Shown: positions 60,402 through 64,000 of the stretch, piece after piece
How the letters are laid out: each line of letters begins with the position of its first letter
How positions within the stretch are numbered: position 1 is the stretch's first letter
Assembly (NCBI RefSeq): GCF_003003035.1
Contig: NZ_PVTS01000012.1
Location: 62,001 to 126,000, forward strand
DNA from: Marinilabilia salmonicolor
GTDB taxonomy: Bacteria > Bacteroidota > Bacteroidia > Bacteroidales > Marinilabiliaceae
Reading direction: 5' to 3'
DNA: 64,000 nt
Made by a program: the position numbers and the translations under genes
The notes under the pieces: generated by a model
Told to the model about the DNA's origin: nothing
Databases searched by the model: none
The model's input: only the letters and a program-made list of their open reading frames with translations

Positions 60402-61322
60402 ATGACAAAAATTGCTCAAAATATGACGGAACTGATTGGTAATACCCCTCTTGTGAAAGTTAATAAACTAACCGGTGAGGCAGGAGCTGAGGTTGTTGCC
60501 AAGCTTGAATTTTATAACCCCGGTGGTTCTGTAAAAGACAGACCGGCATTGTCGATGATTGAGGCAGCAGAAAAGGAGGGGGTACTTGATGCAGAAACTA
60601 TAATTGTGGAACCTACGAGTGGAAATACCGGGGTCGGACTTGCGCTTGTAGCCGCAGTAAGGGGGTATAAATTAATTTTGACTATGCCCGAAAGCATGAG
60701 CATCGAACGCCGAAAACTCCTTAAGAAATTTGGAGCCGAGTTGGTGCTTACACCTGCTCCGGATGGTATGAAAGGAGCCATTGCCAAGGCCAGGGAAATT
60801 GCCGATAAGTATGCGAAATCTTTCATCCCGCAGCAGTTCCAGAATAAAAATAATCCTGATGCTCATTACCGTACAACCGCTCAGGAGATTTTGGATGATA
60901 CCGATGGTCAGGTGGACGTCTTTGTGGCAGGCGTCGGAACAGGAGGAACGATAACGGGTGTTGGTCATCATTTAAAAAAGAAACAACCGGGTGTGAAGAT
61001 TGTCGCTGTTGAGCCCTCTGCTTCTCCTGTTCTGTCGGGTGGACAACCGGGCCCTCACAAAATTCAGGGGATTGGTGCCGGTTTTGTACCTGACATTCTG
61101 GATCAGGATGTCATTGATGAGGTGGTAACAGTAGATAATGAGGATGCCATCCATTTTAGCCATGAGGCTGCTCAAAAAGAGGGAATTCTTTGTGGTTATT
61201 CATCCGGTGCGGCATTGTGGGCAGCAGTAGAACTAGCAAAGAGACCCGATTTGAAAGGGAAGCGTATTGTGGTGCTTTTGCCTGATACCGGTGAACGCTA
61301 CCTGAGTACGTTTGAAATTTAG
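60402..61322 (+). CDS. cysK: Cysteine synthase A (O-acetylserine sulfhydrylase)
   Basis: This 306-residue PLP enzyme makes cysteine from O-acetylserine and sulfide. [12 protein letters not shown] (near 7), the PLP-lysine segment [19 protein letters not shown] (near 39-57, Lys in SVKDR), [11 protein letters not shown] (near 70), [10 protein letters not shown] (near 176-185) and SSGAA near 268 are all present. It is full length. In an operon with the Rrf2 regulator it may also act as CymR-style co-repressor. Confidence 0.95.
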   Translation: MTKIAQNMTELIGNTPLVKVNKLTGEAGAEVVAKLEFYNPGGSVKDRPALSMIEAAEKEGVLDAETIIVEPTSGNTGVGLALVAAVRGYKLILTMPESMSIERRKLLKKFGAELVLTPAPDGMKGAIAKAREIADKYAKSFIPQQFQNKNNPDAHYRTTAQEILDDTDGQVDVFVAGVGTGGTITGVGHHLKKKQPGVKIVAVEPSASPVLSGGQPGPHKIQGIGAGFVPDILDQDVIDEVVTVDNEDAIHFSHEAAQKEGILCGYSSGAALWAAVELAKRPDLKGKRIVVLLPDTGERYLSTFEI

Positions 61323-61343
61323 TGTTTTATCATTTTCCGAAGG

Positions 61344-61379
61344 AAAACCGCTCCCGACTATTAAGGGGCGGTTTTTTTT
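61344..61379 (+). terminator. Terminator of rrf2-cysK
   Basis: AAAACCGCTCCC and GGGGCGGTT pair with a one-base bulge around GACTATTAA, followed by a run of seven T. It is 22 bp beyond the cysK stop. Confidence 0.8.
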
Positions 61380-61765
61380 AGTGCCTGTTGGCACATTTTT
61401 TGTTAACCACAAAACAATGTGTATAAGTTTTAAATGATGTAAAGATGGCATTGAAAGTACTTGACTGTAACTGGTTTTGGGTGTTTTGTTGTTTTTATGT
61501 TTTGTTTCCTTCTTTTTCCGGAATTTTGACTCTTATGGTTACTTCCGGGCTCTGATTTTATTCCAATTCTTTTTTGCTTAAGAAAATAACACAATCCGTC
61601 AGCTTTGTGAATGCGAACCATTGGTTGTAAGTCCGATGGTCAGTGATTTAGTGCGTTCTTTTGATTGACAATCTTCCTGATTAATAAATATTTTCCGGTT
61701 CGGATTTCTGAATCCGATCCTGAGTGTTTTTATTCGTTGTCGAACTTTTAAAAAATGAATTGTTC
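61380..61765. other. Intergenic region
   Basis: This ~385 bp region has no gene. TCGGATT-TCTG-AATCCGA at 61700-61717 is a perfect 7-bp hairpin or operator just upstream of the next gene. No TTTG-N19-TAnnTTTG pair was found. Confidence 0.45.
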
Positions 61766-62914
61766 ATGAAAAATCGAATTGTACTTTTTTCAAAGTGGTT
61801 TGCAGTTTTGTTTTTTATTTTGGGTGCTTCCGCTTCCATGAGAGCAGACAATGGTATAATGCTCTATACCCCATACACCAGTGTTTCCGTTCCACCGGGT
61901 GAAACGATTGAATACTCTGTAGATGTCAAAAATACCGGCACTGTTGTCCGTAATGTGGATGTTTATGTGTCGGGTCTTAAAAAAGGCTGGGAAACTACCC
62001 TGAAGGCCGGGGGATATAAGATTCGTCAGATATCTGTATTGCCGGGCGAGACAAAAACAATGAAACTTACAGTGAATGTGCCAATGAAGGTAGATAAAGG
62101 AGGTCATTGGTTCAGGGTGGTAGCCAGAGGCTTTGCAACCCTTCCTTTGATGGTGGATGTTTCGGAACAGGGAACTTACAAAACAACCTTTACCAGTGAT
62201 CAGATGAATATTGAGGGACATTCGGATGCCAATTTTTCCTTCCGGACCGAACTGAAAAACAGTACTGGAGAAGCTCAGGCGTATTCTTTGCTTTCTTCCG
62301 CTCCCCGTGGGTGGAAGGTCGTGTTTAAACCCAATTACAAGCAGGCTACAGCTGTAGAGGTTGCAGCTAATGCGACTACCAATATTACCGTCGATATTGA
62401 ACCCCCTTACAACGTTAAGTCTGGAACCTATCAGATCCCTGTTCGTGCAGTAAATAAGAGCTCATCAGCTGAACTTAATCTTGAAGTGGTTATTTCCGGA
62501 AATTTCGATATGGAGCTCTCAACTCCTGACGGACGTTTGAATGCGGATATTACGGCAGGTCAGAAGGAAGAGCTGGAACTGGTGGTGAAGAATACCGGTT
62601 CCGAAACCCTGGAAAATGTGACGATGAGTTCAGGAAAGCCCAAAGGATGGAGTGTTTCTTTTGATCCGGATACCATTCCGCATATCGAAGCCGGTAAGGA
62701 AGCTCTTGTGAAGGCGGTTGTTGCCACTGCCGACAAAGCCATTCCGGGAGACTATGTGGTGAGATTGTCGTCAAAAACTTTGGAAACCAAGTCAGATGCT
62801 AGTTTCAGAGTTTCTGTAAAGACCCCTCTGTTGTGGGGATGGCTGGGGATTTTGATTATTCTGCTTACGCTGGGTGTTATTTTGTATCTGTTTCGAAAAT
62901 ATGGAAGGAGGTAA
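61766..62914 (+). CDS. NEW3-domain exported membrane protein (ABC-transporter associated)
   Basis: This 382-residue protein has signal peptide WFAVLFFILGASASMRA, three immunoglobulin-like NEW3 (alpha-galactosidase-associated) repeats and one C-terminal helix (WLGILIILLTLGVILYLF) followed by a short basic tail. Repeat markers are SVPPGETIEYSVDVKNTGT (near 35), NVPMKVDKGGHWFRV and ITAGQKEELELVVKNTGSE (near 270). ATG 61766 is chosen over GTG 61724. It precedes an ABC ATPase and a permease in one unit. Similar triads are common in Bacteroidota and may serve export of an unknown substrate. Confidence 0.85.
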   Translation: MKNRIVLFSKWFAVLFFILGASASMRADNGIMLYTPYTSVSVPPGETIEYSVDVKNTGTVVRNVDVYVSGLKKGWETTLKAGGYKIRQISVLPGETKTMKLTVNVPMKVDKGGHWFRVVARGFATLPLMVDVSEQGTYKTTFTSDQMNIEGHSDANFSFRTELKNSTGEAQAYSLLSSAPRGWKVVFKPNYKQATAVEVAANATTNITVDIEPPYNVKSGTYQIPVRAVNKSSSAELNLEVVISGNFDMELSTPDGRLNADITAGQKEELELVVKNTGSETLENVTMSSGKPKGWSVSFDPDTIPHIEAGKEALVKAVVATADKAIPGDYVVRLSSKTLETKSDASFRVSVKTPLLWGWLGILIILLTLGVILYLFRKYGRR

Positions 62915-62917
62915 TAA

Positions 62918-63874
62918 ATGGAGCATATCATCGAAATAGAAGGACTTACCAGAAAATATGATGATTTTTTTGCTGTTGATCATCTGGATTTGAAAATCGG
63001 AAAAGGCGAAGTATTTGGTCTTTTGGGGCCTAACGGGGCCGGGAAATCTACTACCATATTGATGATGCTTGGTCTCACAGAGCCCACTTCCGGAAATGTA
63101 AGGGTTTGCGGTCTTGATCCCGTTCATCAGCCTATTGAGGTAAAGAGAAAGGTTGGTTATCTGCCCGAAGATGTGGGGTTTTATGATGACTTATCGGGAC
63201 TTGAAAACCTGACTTATACCGGTCAGTTAAATGGTTTGAGCAGAATGGAGGCAGAAGAGAAGGCTCTTGGCCTGTTGGCTCGTGTTGGCCTGAAAGAGGA
63301 AAAGGATAAAAAAGCCGGTAAGTATTCTCGCGGAATGCGTCAGCGATTGGGGGTGGCCGATGTTTTAATGAAAAATCCGGAGGTAATTATTTTGGATGAA
63401 CCGACGCTGGGAATAGACCCAACAGGTGTAAAAGCCTTCCTGCAACTGATAACCGATCTTAGTCGAAAGGAGGGAATTACTGTGTTGTTCTCGTCTCATC
63501 ATCTTTATCAGGTTCAGCAGGTGTGCGATCGGGTAGGGATTTTTGTTTCCGGCCGGTTGTTGGCTTGTGGTGGTATTGATTCCCTTTCGGAGCAGTTGTT
63601 TGCAGATGAGTCGTTTATGATCGAAGGGGTGCTGGATGCAGGGGTGCGGACATCTTCTTTGAAAGAAGACCTGAAAAAGACAAAGCGGCAGTTACAGGAT
63701 ATTCCCGGTGTGGCAGAGGTGCGAATAGAGGAACATCGGTTCATGATCTCATCCAGCAAAAATGTAGCACCTGAGGTGGCCGCGATTATTGTGGGCGGAG
63801 GCCTCCATCTGAATAGCTTATCCAATAGGGAATATGGTCTCGATGAAATTTATACCCGCTATTTTCAGGAATAA
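62918..63874 (+). CDS. ABC transporter ATP-binding protein
   Basis: This 318-residue cytosolic ATPase has Walker A FGLLGPNGAGKSTT (near 33), the Q-loop GYLPEDVGFYDDLSG, signature YSRGMRQRLG (near 139), Walker B VIILDEPTLGID and switch SSHHL. The C-terminal ~90 residues form the extra domain of CcmA/NatA-like exporters. It starts three bases after the NEW3 gene, and the permease follows at 12 bp. Confidence 0.94.
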   Translation: MEHIIEIEGLTRKYDDFFAVDHLDLKIGKGEVFGLLGPNGAGKSTTILMMLGLTEPTSGNVRVCGLDPVHQPIEVKRKVGYLPEDVGFYDDLSGLENLTYTGQLNGLSRMEAEEKALGLLARVGLKEEKDKKAGKYSRGMRQRLGVADVLMKNPEVIILDEPTLGIDPTGVKAFLQLITDLSRKEGITVLFSSHHLYQVQQVCDRVGIFVSGRLLACGGIDSLSEQLFADESFMIEGVLDAGVRTSSLKEDLKKTKRQLQDIPGVAEVRIEEHRFMISSSKNVAPEVAAIIVGGGLHLNSLSNREYGLDEIYTRYFQE

Positions 63875-63886
63875 AACAAGTACATC

Positions 63887-64000
63887 ATGAAAGGAAACAG
63901 ATTTTTGAAAATATTTAAGAATGCCAAAAAAAATGGAATCGCAGATGATGCTTTTGTGCATCAGAAATTGTCTCCTTTTTGGGTAATGGTTCGAAAGGAG
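63887..64000 (+). CDS. ABC-2-type permease, 5' part only
   Basis: This is the first 38 codons of a protein that runs off the window: MKGNRFLKIFKNAKKNG through SPFWVMVRKE. The basic cytosolic N-terminus and the FWVMVRKE junction to the first helix are typical of ABC-2 permeases paired with NatA-like ATPases. It completes the NEW3-ATPase-permease unit. Confidence 0.7.
   Translation, partial: MKGNRFLKIFKNAKKNGIADDAFVHQKLSPFWVMVRKE

Noticed and set aside
1-64000. CRISPR arrays, prophage or restriction systems
   Set aside because: No regularly spaced direct repeats, cas-like, capsid/integrase-like or restriction genes were recognised on either strand.

Overview
The window reads as chromosomal DNA of a Bacteroidota bacterium, most likely a marine or sediment member near Marinilabiliales/Bacteroidales. 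This is inferred from family content and not from a search. The pointers are AT-rich coding with long T/A runs, no Shine-Dalgarno pattern at most starts, C-terminal type IX secretion tags on two exported proteins, two exact TTTG-N19-TAnnTTTG promoters (the Bacteroidota primary sigma consensus), a DUF4199 gene beside a GT2, and a TPR/helix-turn-helix lipoprotein regulator.

Layout. 1-6.9 kb: a NadE-type amide synthase and an AMP-forming acyl ligase in one unit, two tandem hairpin elements with inverted ends, comEC, a REP-like cluster with a 55-bp perfect palindrome, and trkA. 6.9-9.15 kb: gene-poor, with a lipoprotein, a coding-like remnant and a tandem 98-bp repeat. 9.15-11.7 kb (minus): a PaaK/CapK-like adenylating enzyme and a FemAB-like GNAT. 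12.2-16.4 kb: two paralogous type IX-secreted beta-helix proteins. 16.6-41.1 kb: a 20-gene plus-strand exopolysaccharide (EPS) cluster with flippase, polymerase, many GT4/GT2 transferases, asparagine-synthase-like protein, GNAT, deacetylase, second PaaK-like enzyme, PglC-type initiating transferase, DegT aminotransferase, MBOAT plus SGNH pair, and a FlaA1/WbpM-type 4,6-dehydratase. 41.6-44.4 kb: a dead IS1380-family transposase (two in-frame stops) and another glycosyltransferase. 44.5-47.6 kb (minus): the Wza/Wzc export and control pair. 48-49.1 kb: an SGNH-like lipoprotein and an acyl carrier protein.

From 49.1 kb the content is housekeeping: a Sua5/YciO protein; an SRP RNA plus six tRNAs (Thr, Tyr, Thr, Tyr, Gly, Gly) on the minus strand; DUF4199, GT2, methyltransferase; NUDIX, miaA and a PRiA4_ORF3-like gene; an Omp85-type barrel protein; a TPR regulator; two small proteins; an rrf2-cysK operon with a textbook promoter and an overlapping palindrome; and a NEW3-domain protein with an ABC ATPase and the start of its permease.

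How it fits together. The dehydratase, aminotransferase and PglC-like transferase would make and load a 4-amino-sugar-type first residue. The GTs extend it, Wzx flips it, Wzy polymerises it, and Wza/Wzc export it. A second layer consists of acyl- or amide-forming enzymes: AMP ligase, NadE-like and asparagine-synthase-like PP-loop enzymes, two PaaK-like ligases, GNAT/FemAB proteins, MBOAT/SGNH and a stand-alone acyl carrier protein. This suggests a decorated polymer. The gene set resembles the EPS part of exosortase/PEP-CTERM loci, although no exosortase was recognised here.
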